Source: Acidimicrobiales bacterium
GTDB lineage: Bacteria > Actinomycetota > Acidimicrobiia > Acidimicrobiales > RAAP-2
Length of the DNA: 6,803 bases
Reading direction: 5' to 3'
Assembly: GCA_030044045.1 (NCBI GenBank)
Contig: JASHWO010000023.1
Location: forward strand, 1 to 6,803
Part shown: positions 1 through 5,913 of the stretch, piece by piece
How positions within the stretch are numbered: position 1 is the first letter of the stretch
How the letters are laid out: every line of letters starts with the position of its first letter
The notes under the pieces: model-generated
The model's input: only the letters and a program-made list of their open reading frames with translations
The model's database searches: none
Told to the model about the DNA's origin: nothing
Position numbers and translations under genes: made by a program

Positions 1-1494
1 GTGGCGACCACCCTCGGTGCCGTGGTGGCCGGCGCTGGATCGGCCCTCGCTGCAGACGTCCACCACAGCGGCCTGCGGACACCGTGCCCAGGCCCCGGGT
101 GCCCCTACACCCCACCGACGGCCGACGAGCAGGGAGCGGCGGCCGACATCCTGGCCCGGATGAACCTCGAGCGCGCCGCGCCGGCCCGCGACTACACCTA
201 CCAGGGCACCGAGACGACCCTGGCCCCGCTCGCCGTGGCCACCGGGGCCGAGGCGACGGCCCAGGCGGCGGCCGAGTGGCAGGCCGCCCACGACACGCTG
301 GCCGACTACGAGGGCCCGCGGCCGGCCGGCTACACATACGGCACCCCGGGCAACGCCGCAGTGAGCGGCAGCTCGGCGGGGATCGACGACGTCATCATGC
401 ACTCCTACGGCCACGCCCTGGCCATGCTCTCGGCGGCACCGACCGAGGTGGCGATCGGGGCCGCCTGCTCGGCCGGGGGCAGCCTGTACGTGACCGAGCT
501 GTTCTACGACACAGGACCGACAAGCTGGCAGGCCGGCCAGGCCCGGTTCCAGGCCGAGCTGTCCGAGGACAACGTCGAGGCCCAGTCGGGCGGGACGGTC
601 ACCACCGTGACCGACACCACAGGGACGTGGCCGGCGCAGCAGTTCCTCCCCCAGCAGCCGATCGTCGCCGGCGACAACGCCGAGTTCTCGACGGGAGTCA
701 ACTGGAGCTGCTACGGCCCGAGCTACCCGGGATCGACCACTTCCACCTCGCTGCCGGCGCCGGTGGTGGGCATGGCCGCCACCCCGACAGGCGGCGGGTA
801 CTGGCTGGCCGACGCCCAGGGCGGGGTCGCCGCCTACGGCAACGCCCAGCTCTACGGCTCGATGGCCGGCCAGCCGCTCGACCAGCCGGTCACCCACGTC
901 GTGGCCGCCCCGACAGGCGGCGGGTACTGGCTGGTGGCCGCCGACGGCGGGATCTTCTCCTTCGGCAGCGCCCGGTTCTTCGGCTCGATGGGGGGCCAGC
1001 ACCTGAACGCCCCGGTGGTGGACGTCGCCCCCACCCCCACGGGTGGGGGCTACTGGCTGGTCGCCTCCGACGGCGGGGTGTTCGCCTTCGGGAACGCCCG
1101 GTTCTTCGGCTCGATGGGCGGGAAGCCGCTCAACCAGCCGGTGGTCGGCCTGGCCGCCACGCCGACAGGCGGGGGCTACTGGCTGGTGGCGTCGGACGGG
1201 GGCGTCTTCTCCTTCGGTAATGCCCCGTTCTACGGCTCCACCGGCTCTCTACGTCTCGACGCTCCGATCGTGGGCATGACCGCCACCACCACTGGCCGGG
1301 GCTACTGGCTCGTCGCGGCCGACGGCGGGATCTTCGCCTTCGGCGACGCCGTCTTCGAAGGATCGATGGGTGGCCAGCCGCTCGACGCCCCGGTCGCCGG
1401 CATGGCCGCCGACCCGGCCACCGGCGGCTACTGGCTGGTGGCCGGGGACGGGGGCGTCTTCTCCTTCGGCGCCCCCTTCTTCGGCGCCGACTGA
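1..1494 (+). CDS. Secreted CAP-domain protein with six C-terminal YWLV-DGG-FG repeats (5' partial)
   Basis: Probably an exported cell-surface or extracellular protein; its molecular role is not known. Residues 1-18 are a hydrophobic stretch ending in SALAAD, which fits the h- and c-regions of a signal peptide with cleavage near residue 17 or 18. There is no basic n-region before it, so the GTG at base 1 is probably an internal valine and the true start lies upstream of the window. Residues about 46-170 resemble a CAP/SCP domain: a helix with [10 protein letters not shown], then [11 protein letters not shown] (H134, H138), then YVTELFY at 163-169. The first catalytic-type histidine region of canonical CAP proteins is not obvious. 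A linker with C237 leads to six repeats from residue 255 to the end, each 42 residues with the core [18 protein letters not shown] and the sixth cut short. These repeats are abundant in Acidimicrobiia and I infer a beta-rich, possibly propeller-like fold. The gene converges on the operon at 1513-4507, leaving 18 bp between stops. Confidence 0.85.
   Translation: MATTLGAVVAGAGSALAADVHHSGLRTPCPGPGCPYTPPTADEQGAAADILARMNLERAAPARDYTYQGTETTLAPLAVATGAEATAQAAAEWQAAHDTLADYEGPRPAGYTYGTPGNAAVSGSSAGIDDVIMHSYGHALAMLSAAPTEVAIGAACSAGGSLYVTELFYDTGPTSWQAGQARFQAELSEDNVEAQSGGTVTTVTDTTGTWPAQQFLPQQPIVAGDNAEFSTGVNWSCYGPSYPGSTTSTSLPAPVVGMAATPTGGGYWLADAQGGVAAYGNAQLYGSMAGQPLDQPVTHVVAAPTGGGYWLVAADGGIFSFGSARFFGSMGGQHLNAPVVDVAPTPTGGGYWLVASDGGVFAFGNARFFGSMGGKPLNQPVVGLAATPTGGGYWLVASDGGVFSFGNAPFYGSTGSLRLDAPIVGMTATTTGRGYWLVAADGGIFAFGDAVFEGSMGGQPLDAPVAGMAADPATGGYWLVAGDGGVFSFGAPFFGAD
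763..1491 (+). repeat. Six in-frame tandem repeats, 126-bp period
   Basis: Repeat units begin at 763, 889, 1015, 1141, 1267 and 1393, exactly 126 bp apart with no indels; the sixth is truncated at the stop codon. Each unit encodes a 42-residue pattern: (V/I)[20 protein letters not shown](V/I)FxFGxAxFxGSMGGxxLxxP. Blocks are nearly identical at the DNA level between neighbouring units. For example, the GGCGGGTACTGGCTGG block recurs in units 1 and 2, and the CCCGGTTCTTCGGCTCGATG block recurs in units 2 and 3. This suggests recent duplication or gene conversion. Unit 1 is the most divergent at its DGG position (DAQGG). Confidence 0.95.
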
Positions 1495-1512
1495 CACCCC
1501 GCCCGTCCCTGT

Positions 1513-2418
1513 TTACCCAGTCGTTCTCGCCGACGATGGGTACGGCAGGTGCCGGAGCGTGGCGGCCACGGCGTGGGCCTGCGGGCCGAACGCTGTCAGC
1601 TCCAGGCCGAGGCTCGGGACCCGCCACTGGATCTGTGTGCGTGTCGTGAGCCCTTCCACCACGTCGACCGGCACGCCATGGACCGTCGAGACCGACGCCT
1701 GGGCGTTGCCCTGTGTGGGGAACGGGTACTTCTTCAGCACGACGAGGTTCTCGAACGGCCCATGACAGGTGGCTGGCGGGCTGGCGTCGACCATGACGGT
1801 GCCGGACGACCGGCTGGGGCACGCTGTGCGGAGGTCGACGTGCCAGCCCTCGGGCACCGACACGCCCGCCGTGCCGAACCCGATCTCCCGGTACCCCGAG
1901 CGGGCCGGGGACGGAAGGCGCACCAGCGTTCCGGCGATCGAGCGGGCGAGGGATCCGTAGCCGGTCAGGTCCACACCGAGCGACGGCACGCCCCAGCGCA
2001 GCCGCTTCTCCTTTGTCGGGGGACCCTCGCGCTCGTACACCGCGATGCCATTGACCAGGTGCCTCTTGACGTCGTGCCTGATCTGGAACGCCTGGCCGAA
2101 CGGCTGCACTGTGAAGACCTGGGGAGCCGTGGTCAACAGGCCGGTCGTCCCTGGTGTCTCCGACCCGACGACGACGACCGGCGTGGTGCCTCCGGCGTCC
2201 GACGGCCCGAACTTCACCCTCCAGCTCTGCGGGACGAACACCCCGGCCTCCCCGTACCCGACCAGCTTCCACCCCTTGGGCACCCGCGGCGCAGCACCAC
2301 CGGGAGAGCCGACGGCCAGGAGCGCACCTGCGGCGACGATCCCGGCCACCACCCGCCACCGGAACCGGCAACGACCCCGTCGATGCAGTCGACCGTGCGA
2401 CCTGTGTAGAGCTCTCAT
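1513..2418 (-). CDS. Exported two-module protein, last gene of the operon
   Basis: I do not recognise a named family. The protein has 301 residues. The N-terminus is strongly basic (residues 2-22), followed by a hydrophobic segment (23-43) ending in GGAA, so it is a signal peptide or N-terminal anchor and the rest is predicted extracytoplasmic. Two related modules follow, about residues 48-168 and 175-291. Each opens with a pattern like KGWKLVGYGxAGVxVPxxW and closes with WxVPSLGxxLTxxGxxAxxxAxTLxxL. The second module has cysteines C200 and C218; the first has none. The start at 2418 is chosen because its ATG overlaps the stop of the preceding gene (ATGA), and because an extended frame upstream would merely shadow that gene. 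It is a clear paralogue of the protein at 3632-4507. No Shine-Dalgarno sequence is visible, consistent with translational coupling. The TAA stop lies 18 bp from the stop of the convergent CAP-repeat gene. Confidence 0.85.
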   Translation of the reverse strand: MRALHRSHGRLHRRGRCRFRWRVVAGIVAAGALLAVGSPGGAAPRVPKGWKLVGYGEAGVFVPQSWRVKFGPSDAGGTTPVVVVGSETPGTTGLLTTAPQVFTVQPFGQAFQIRHDVKRHLVNGIAVYEREGPPTKEKRLRWGVPSLGVDLTGYGSLARSIAGTLVRLPSPARSGYREIGFGTAGVSVPEGWHVDLRTACPSRSSGTVMVDASPPATCHGPFENLVVLKKYPFPTQGNAQASVSTVHGVPVDVVEGLTTRTQIQWRVPSLGLELTAFGPQAHAVAATLRHLPYPSSARTTG

Positions 2419-3635
2419 ACGCGTGATGTGGGTTGGAGCGCTGGCATCGCCCTGGTCGGGACCACCGTCGGTGTGCCGACCGGATCGAGCCAGTTCGTGA
2501 CGAAGACGTCCTGTGTCAACAGCGGTTGTTCGGCAATCGCAGGAATCCCCGGACTGGCGGCAAAGTATGTTCCGACCAGTGTCGCCCAGACGATCCGGAG
2601 TGTGAAGTCCCGGGGTGTGGCACTCTGGAGCACGAAGTTCCGGATCTCGAAAAGGGCACCGGTGGGGCTGAGCACGATGGCTTCCGCGTCCGGCGCCGAC
2701 GACGCGGCGAACCCCTGGCCGGCCGCGCCGGTGGGGGTCGTGACCGCGCCCAGGGCAGTCACCCCCGGAAGCAACGAGAGCGCCTGGTACACGACGGAAG
2801 GGAACCCAGGCCCGGCATCGACCGGCGGGGCGACCAGCAGCACGACGGCCCGCTCGAATCCGACGTCGGGACCGGTCTGGGGGATCTTGTCCAGGCTGGG
2901 CAGGCCGGTGGTCCCGTTCTCCAGCTCCGTTGCCAGGGTGGACGGGTCGCTGGTAAGCGACGAGACGTCGATGGGGAGGATGCCTGTCGAGGTCACCGAT
3001 GTCGGGTTGTCGGGTGTGACTGTGTGCAAACGCGGACCCACTGCTGTCGTGCAGTGGCCGTGGGGCTGGTGCACTGTCGTGGGGGACGTCGCCAGGCCGG
3101 CGCGTTCCCACGCCGCCGATCGCGCCGGAGACGAGAACTGCACCGGGCCGAAGGACGCCGCCACGCAGCTCGCCGTCCCGCTCGCCCAGATCCTCAGCGT
3201 TCCCGACACCGTGGCCGAGCCGGCACCTCCTGAGGAGCCCGATGCGTTCGACCCGCTGGAGGTGATCGAGAAGGCGAACGTCCGCTGCGCCCAGGATCCG
3301 TTCTTCGGGTCCGGCACTGCTGCGACCGAGTCGTCGGCCACCGCCGGCGCCGTGTTCGCCGCAATGGCCCGGAGTTGCGCTGCCACGCTGGCTTCATGCA
3401 CCCCAGGACCGCCCACGGGGCCGACTCCTACGACGATCAAGCTCGTCACGACGCAGGCTGCGGCCACCACTCCGACGGCGGCCCTCCGGGCACGTCGTCG
3501 CTTCCGGGCGCGGTGGCGCCGCTCTACGAACCGTGGCCAACGACGGTCCGGTGCCGACGAGCCCAGGTCGGGAGCGACCGGATCACACACCGGGTCGACG
3601 CGTCGGATCAACGCGTCCAGGTAGCGGCGGCTCAC
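2415..3635 (-). CDS. CU044_5270-like membrane-anchored protein
   Basis: 406 residues, starting at a GTG whose GTGA overlaps the stop of the upstream gene. Residues 1-51 are a cytoplasmic-type region ending in a dense basic run (R38-R51). Residues 52-75 are one transmembrane helix, and the remainder is predicted outside the membrane. Several segments match my memory of the actinobacterial CU044_5270 family: a strand with W150 followed by FSSPARSAAWERAG (167-180), LTSDPSTLATEL (227-238, compare the family's LPTDPxxL), and VVYQALSLLPGVTALGAV (281-298) followed by a G-rich strand and IVLSPTGALFEIR (320-332). Members often sit beside an ECF sigma factor gene and may be anti-sigma-like, but their function is not established. 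No sigma gene lies within this window. C157 and C195 could form a disulfide. The gene is sandwiched between two paralogous exported proteins with overlaps on both sides, implying co-translation. Family placement is fairly sure; function is open. Confidence 0.8.
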   Translation of the reverse strand: MSRRYLDALIRRVDPVCDPVAPDLGSSAPDRRWPRFVERRHRARKRRRARRAAVGVVAAACVVTSLIVVGVGPVGGPGVHEASVAAQLRAIAANTAPAVADDSVAAVPDPKNGSWAQRTFAFSITSSGSNASGSSGGAGSATVSGTLRIWASGTASCVAASFGPVQFSSPARSAAWERAGLATSPTTVHQPHGHCTTAVGPRLHTVTPDNPTSVTSTGILPIDVSSLTSDPSTLATELENGTTGLPSLDKIPQTGPDVGFERAVVLLVAPPVDAGPGFPSVVYQALSLLPGVTALGAVTTPTGAAGQGFAASSAPDAEAIVLSPTGALFEIRNFVLQSATPRDFTLRIVWATLVGTYFAASPGIPAIAEQPLLTQDVFVTNWLDPVGTPTVVPTRAMPALQPTSRV

Positions 3636-4507
3636 AGCCGCACCACCGTGTGCCGAACGGCAGAGGCTACGGGGCCTTTCGCCCACACGTTCATGTCGAG
3701 ACTTGGTATCCACCAGAAGTAGGACTTCTCGTAGACGGTCAATCCGTTGACCGTCCGCTTGGTTCCCGTCTTGTAGTCCACTGTCCCCAGGGTGACAACC
3801 GACACGCCGTTCACGGTGTGCCCCTGCCCGCAACTGTGGACGTACGAGCTGCCAAATGTGATCCAACCGTGGAGACTGCCCGGGCAGGCCGGTGCGAGTG
3901 TCACCACCCATGCGTCGGGGACCGAGATCCCGAGCGACGAGAAGCCGGTCAGCTTCCATCCCTTCGGCGTATGCGTGGCCGGTGACCCGTGCAGGCGGCG
4001 AAGCGTGCCGGCGACGGCCCGGGCAGCCGGCCCCTGGCCTGTCAGCTCCACGCCCAGCGAGGGGACAGCCCAGGTGAGCCCGTGGGCTCCCAGCTCCTGG
4101 GGCACCTCGTAGACCACCAGCCCGTGGAGGCGGCGGGTGGGGTCGCCCCCGAGGGTGGCCGCCCACGGGCCGAGCGGCCGGACCCAGAACACGTACCCAC
4201 TCGGCGCCGAGGGGCATGTCCTGCCGTCCGGTGTGCCGAGCATGACGACGGTGCCCTCCCCGCTCGGGCAGGCGAGCTCGTACTCGACGTGCCAGCTCGG
4301 CGGCACCGACACCACGGCCGTCCCGTAGGCGACCGGCTTCCAACCCTTCTCTCGCTCGTGCGTGGCGGCACTGGAAGGCGGCCCCACCGCGACGAGCAGG
4401 AGGGTCGACGCGACCACGGTCGCCGCCACCGTGGCGACGTTCCCCACCAACCGGCAGGGAGCTGCCGACCTCACTGTTGGTACAACCAGCGGACCAATTG
4501 ACCACAC
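3632..4507 (-). CDS. Exported two-module protein, first gene of the operon
   Basis: No named family recognised. From GTG 4507 the protein has 291 residues. A hydrophobic segment at about 23-43 followed by PSSAA is a signal peptide or membrane anchor. Two modules follow, about 53-172 and 181-291. Module 1 has EKGWKPVAYGTAVVSVPPSW (53-72), C80 and C98, VVYE (131-134) and WAVPSLGVELTGQGPAARAV (146-165). Module 2 has PKGWKLTGFSSLGISVPDAW (181-200), C208 and C226, TVYE (257-260) and WWIPSLD (265-271). In both modules the cysteines are exactly 18 residues apart, as in the second module of the paralogue at 1513-2418. The start is uncertain: GTG 4474 would give a more typical signal peptide beginning M-R-S-A-A-P. 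No convincing Shine-Dalgarno precedes either. The stop codon at 3632-3634 overlaps the GTG of the next gene. Confidence 0.82.
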   Translation of the reverse strand: MWSIGPLVVPTVRSAAPCRLVGNVATVAATVVASTLLLVAVGPPSSAATHEREKGWKPVAYGTAVVSVPPSWHVEYELACPSGEGTVVMLGTPDGRTCPSAPSGYVFWVRPLGPWAATLGGDPTRRLHGLVVYEVPQELGAHGLTWAVPSLGVELTGQGPAARAVAGTLRRLHGSPATHTPKGWKLTGFSSLGISVPDAWVVTLAPACPGSLHGWITFGSSYVHSCGQGHTVNGVSVVTLGTVDYKTGTKRTVNGLTVYEKSYFWWIPSLDMNVWAKGPVASAVRHTVVRL

Positions 4508-4613
4508 CCCCCGCTGTATCTACACCTACCGACACAACCTCGACTGCTCGGTTGCCTATCCGATCGACGCCGCCGTCGTTGGCACCGTAACCCATCTCGC
4601 GACAGACGGCACT
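4508..4613. other. Intergenic spacer upstream of the three-gene operon
   Basis: This stretch must hold the operon's promoter unless transcription enters through the scar at 4614-4831. On the minus strand I see a TAGATAC block about ten bases before GTG 4507 and, further upstream, a GGCAACC block that loosely resembles an ECF-type -35 element. Neither matches a consensus well, so I do not call a promoter. An open frame crosses the spacer but shows no protein-like pattern. Confidence 0.4.
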
Positions 4614-4784
4614 GCGACCGTCACTCCGCCGGGACGTCCACCCCCGGGGCCACGGCGGCCAGCCCGAGCAGCCAGTCGAGCTGGTCGGCCAGGCGGGACA
4701 CCTCCTCGCCGCTGTACCAGGTCCGCTCCAGGGTCAGCGCCAGGTGGCGCTGCACCAGCTCCAGCGCGGCCGGCTCGGCCCGGG
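4614..4784. repeat. Duplicated segment, copy A (169/171 identical to 5550-5720)
   Basis: Direct alignment at a constant offset of 936 bp shows 171 positions with only two differences and no gaps. Copy B is the 3' end of the intact gene at 5557-5913. The identity starts one codon or so beyond that gene's stop and ends abruptly at the CCCGGG block 4779-4784, where the sequence switches to the tail of a repeat-protein gene. Confidence 0.97.
4621..4784 (-). pseudogene. C-terminal remnant of the small hypothetical gene (paralogue of 5557-5913)
   Basis: Read on the minus strand, this encodes the last 54 or so residues of the small hypothetical protein, from RAEPAALELV to VDVPAE and its TGA stop (4621-4623). 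Compared with the intact copy there is one silent change and one Val-to-Ala change near the C-terminus, giving APGVDVPAE. The N-terminal half is absent: at 4784 the sequence becomes the antisense of a repeat-protein gene end. No start codon or ribosome binding site of its own is visible. It lies in the same reading frame as the upstream toxin gene, separated from it by that gene's TAG stop. Confidence 0.88.
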
Positions 4785-4831
4785 ACGGGGGCGTCTTCTC
4801 CTTCGGCGCCCCCTTCTACGGCGCCGACTGA
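4782..4831 (+). pseudogene. 3'-end remnant of a second CAP/YWLV-repeat protein gene
   Basis: Fifty bases match 1445-1494 with one mismatch and encode the tail [15 protein letters not shown] followed by TGA (4829-4831). The intact gene reads APFFGAD. Weaker similarity continues for about 17 bp beyond the stop. Everything upstream, meaning the CAP domain and earlier repeats, is missing and replaced by the antisense tail of the small hypothetical gene. The single difference from the intact gene (TTC to TAC) supplies, on the other strand, the TAG that ends the toxin gene. Confidence 0.9.
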
Positions 4832-5262
4832 CGCCGCGCCCACCCCTGCCGGCCGGCGGGCGGACCCAGAACCTCCACGCCGATCCCCGGAGCCCTCGCC
4901 AGCCGGACGTCGCCCGTGATGAGCGCGACGCCGAGGCGGCGCGCCAGAACCACATAGAGCGCGTCGGCCACCGTCACGTTCTGCCGCAGCTCCCACGCCT
5001 CAACGAGTAGACCCCAAGTATCGACTCGCCGGACCCCGAACGAGAGCAGTTCACCGAACGCGTCCCGGGCACCGGCGCCGACGAGTGCCCCACGGAGCTC
5101 CAGTCGCCGGATCGCGGCGGCCGCTTCGAGGTGGAAGTGGTCGGGAACGACCACCTCGTCGGCTGCTTCGAGATGCCCAGCGAGCATCGTTCCCAACTCG
5201 GTGAGCAGAACCATCTCGACGCCGGCCGAGGCGTCGAGGACGACCGCCGGCCGGCTCAGCAC
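4816..5262 (-). CDS. vapC: VapC-type PIN-domain ribonuclease toxin
   Basis: A 148-residue PIN-domain protein, within the usual VapC range or slightly long. The four acidic residues expected in a metal-dependent PIN nuclease active site are visible: D10 in VVLDASAGVE, E46 in PDHFHLEAAAAIRRL, D100 in VTVADALYVVLARRLG and D118 in LITGDVRLARA. VapC toxins cleave RNA, commonly tRNA or rRNA, and are held inactive by their antitoxin; the target here cannot be told. GTG 5262 is chosen because it places the first strand and D10 at the normal distance from the N-terminus and overlaps the end of the upstream small gene. The family core ends near VEVLGP (129-134). The tail after that is basic and odd, and its last four or five residues and TAG stop are encoded by the antisense of a repeat-gene remnant, so the C-terminus has probably been altered by rearrangement. 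Confidence 0.88.
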   Translation of the reverse strand: MLSRPAVVLDASAGVEMVLLTELGTMLAGHLEAADEVVVPDHFHLEAAAAIRRLELRGALVGAGARDAFGELLSFGVRRVDTWGLLVEAWELRQNVTVADALYVVLARRLGVALITGDVRLARAPGIGVEVLGPPAGRQGWARRQSAP

Positions 5263-5441
5263 TCGCCGAGGTCCCGGGCCTCGGCAAGATACTCGGCCAC
5301 TGGCCGATCGAGGGTGTGACGAACGCCGCGGCGACGGAGAGCCTCGACCCATTCCTTCGGCCCCAGGCGTTCTCGGCCACCGTCGGGCTCATGAAGCACC
5401 ACGACCCCTTCGGGAGGATGCTCCAGGTCCACCGTGCTCAT
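5256..5441 (-). CDS. Putative VapB-type antitoxin
   Basis: A 61-residue acidic protein immediately upstream of the PIN toxin, with the two genes overlapping by 7 bp. This order and overlap are typical for an antitoxin co-translated with its toxin. The C-terminal part (about 44-60, LDRPVAEYLAEARDLGE) has the acidic and aliphatic character of a toxin-wrapping antitoxin tail. Residues 1-40, including GPKEWVEALRRRG, do not clearly match an AbrB, ribbon-helix-helix or Phd DNA-binding fold that I can recognise, so its subfamily and autoregulation are unknown. ATG 5441 is the only good start. It has no strong Shine-Dalgarno, but a -10-like TATCCT ends 6 bases before it, suggesting a leaderless message. 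The assignment depends mostly on context. Confidence 0.7.
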   Translation of the reverse strand: MSTVDLEHPPEGVVVLHEPDGGRERLGPKEWVEALRRRGVRHTLDRPVAEYLAEARDLGEC

Positions 5442-5447
5442 GGTCCA

Positions 5448-5453
5448 AGGATA
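5448..5453 (-). promoter_or_regulatory. Possible -10 element for a leaderless vapBC transcript
   Basis: Minus-strand TATCCT fits the actinobacterial TANNNT -10 pattern. Six bases separate it from ATG 5441, so transcription would begin at or next to the A of the start codon, as in leaderless mRNAs that are common in actinobacteria. A GGACC direct repeat brackets the element, and an ACCGGT palindrome partly overlaps its upstream edge; either could be a repressor site. I see no good -35 hexamer. Confidence 0.35.
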
Positions 5454-5549
5454 CCGGTCCGGCCCACCCCGGCGGCGTGGGACCTTCGTCGCCAGCGGAG
5501 TGACGCGCCCCGGCCCCGTCGCCGGTCCGCGGGCGTCGCGGGCGGCGCG

Positions 5550-5720
5550 GCGACCGTCACTCCGCCGGGACGTCCACCCCCGGGACCACGGCGGCCAGCC
5601 CGAGCAGCCAGTCGAGCTGGTCGGCCAGGCGGGACACCTCCTCGCCGCTGTACCAGGTCCGCTCCAGGGTCAGCGCCAGGTGGCGCTGCACCAGCTCCAG
5701 TGCGGCCGGCTCGGCCCGGG
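5550..5720. repeat. Duplicated segment, copy B (parent of 4614-4784)
   Basis: This is the 3' portion of the intact small hypothetical gene. It matches 4614-4784 at 169 of 171 positions without gaps. On the right, the similarity stops at the CCCGGG block ending at 5720, from which this copy continues as coding sequence. Confidence 0.97.
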
Positions 5721-5913
5721 CGTCGTCGTAGACGCCGAAGAGCTTGGCCTGCAGTGCCTGGGCCGACACCATCGGCGCGCCCCGGGCCTCGGCCTCGGCC
5801 ACCGCCGAGCGGATGCCGTCGGCCGGGGTGACGGGGATGCTCCCGCCACCGGCCAGGTCCACCGCCGCCACGGTGCCCTCGGATCCCTCGCTGCGCTCGT
5901 CGATGCGTTCCAT
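5557..5913 (-). CDS. Small hypothetical protein, intact copy of the duplicated gene
   Basis: 118 residues from ATG 5913, no family recognised. It is soluble and acidic overall, with no signal peptide or membrane segment. After a likely disordered, polar N-terminus (1-35), residues about 36-108 look entirely helical, with patterns such as SAQALQAKLFGVYDDAR (50-66), LVQRHLALTLERTWY and EEVSRLADQLDWLLGLAAV. The C-terminus ends VDVPAE. An AGGAGG stands at 5915-5920, but only 1 base before ATG, which is unusually close. GTG 5871 with a GAGGG 4 bases upstream is an alternative start that would remove 14 residues. A longer open frame reaches 6051, but that part reads as compositionally biased non-coding sequence. 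That its 3' end was kept almost unchanged in a second copy at 4614-4784 argues for recent duplication. Confidence 0.7.
   Translation of the reverse strand: MERIDERSEGSEGTVAAVDLAGGGSIPVTPADGIRSAVAEAEARGAPMVSAQALQAKLFGVYDDARAEPAALELVQRHLALTLERTWYSGEEVSRLADQLDWLLGLAAVVPGVDVPAE

Noticed and set aside
84..1220. Second plus-strand frame of 378 codons within the CAP-repeat gene
   Set aside because: It is a +2 shadow with arginine-rich low-complexity repeats that simply mirror the 126-bp DNA repeats.
763..1491. CRISPR array
   Set aside because: The 126-bp repeats are coding, in frame and without unique spacers; they encode a protein repeat.
1130..2371. Minus-strand open frame of 413 codons spanning the CAP-repeat gene end and the third operon gene
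   Set aside because: It overlaps two well supported genes out of frame and contains runs of arginine; it is a frame-shifted shadow.
1549..2409. Plus-strand open frame of 286 codons opposite the third operon gene
   Set aside because: The translation is rich in Arg, Pro and Asp with no protein-like segments, typical of antisense frames in high-GC DNA. The minus-strand gene here has a clear paralogue.
2428..3624. Long plus-strand open frame of 398 codons opposite the CU044_5270-like gene
   Set aside because: It is the antisense of a gene with a family match, a membrane helix and overlapping stop/start junctions. The plus-strand translation shows no domain pattern.
4508..4560. ECF-type promoter for the three-gene operon (GGCAACC with a downstream TCGGTA or TAGATAC)
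   Set aside because: The hexamers match poorly and the spacing is ambiguous, so it cannot be told from chance in this composition.
4614..4831. Insertion sequence or other mobile element bounded by repeats
   Set aside because: No transposase, terminal inverted repeats or target-site duplication is visible. The segment is fully explained as two joined gene tails.
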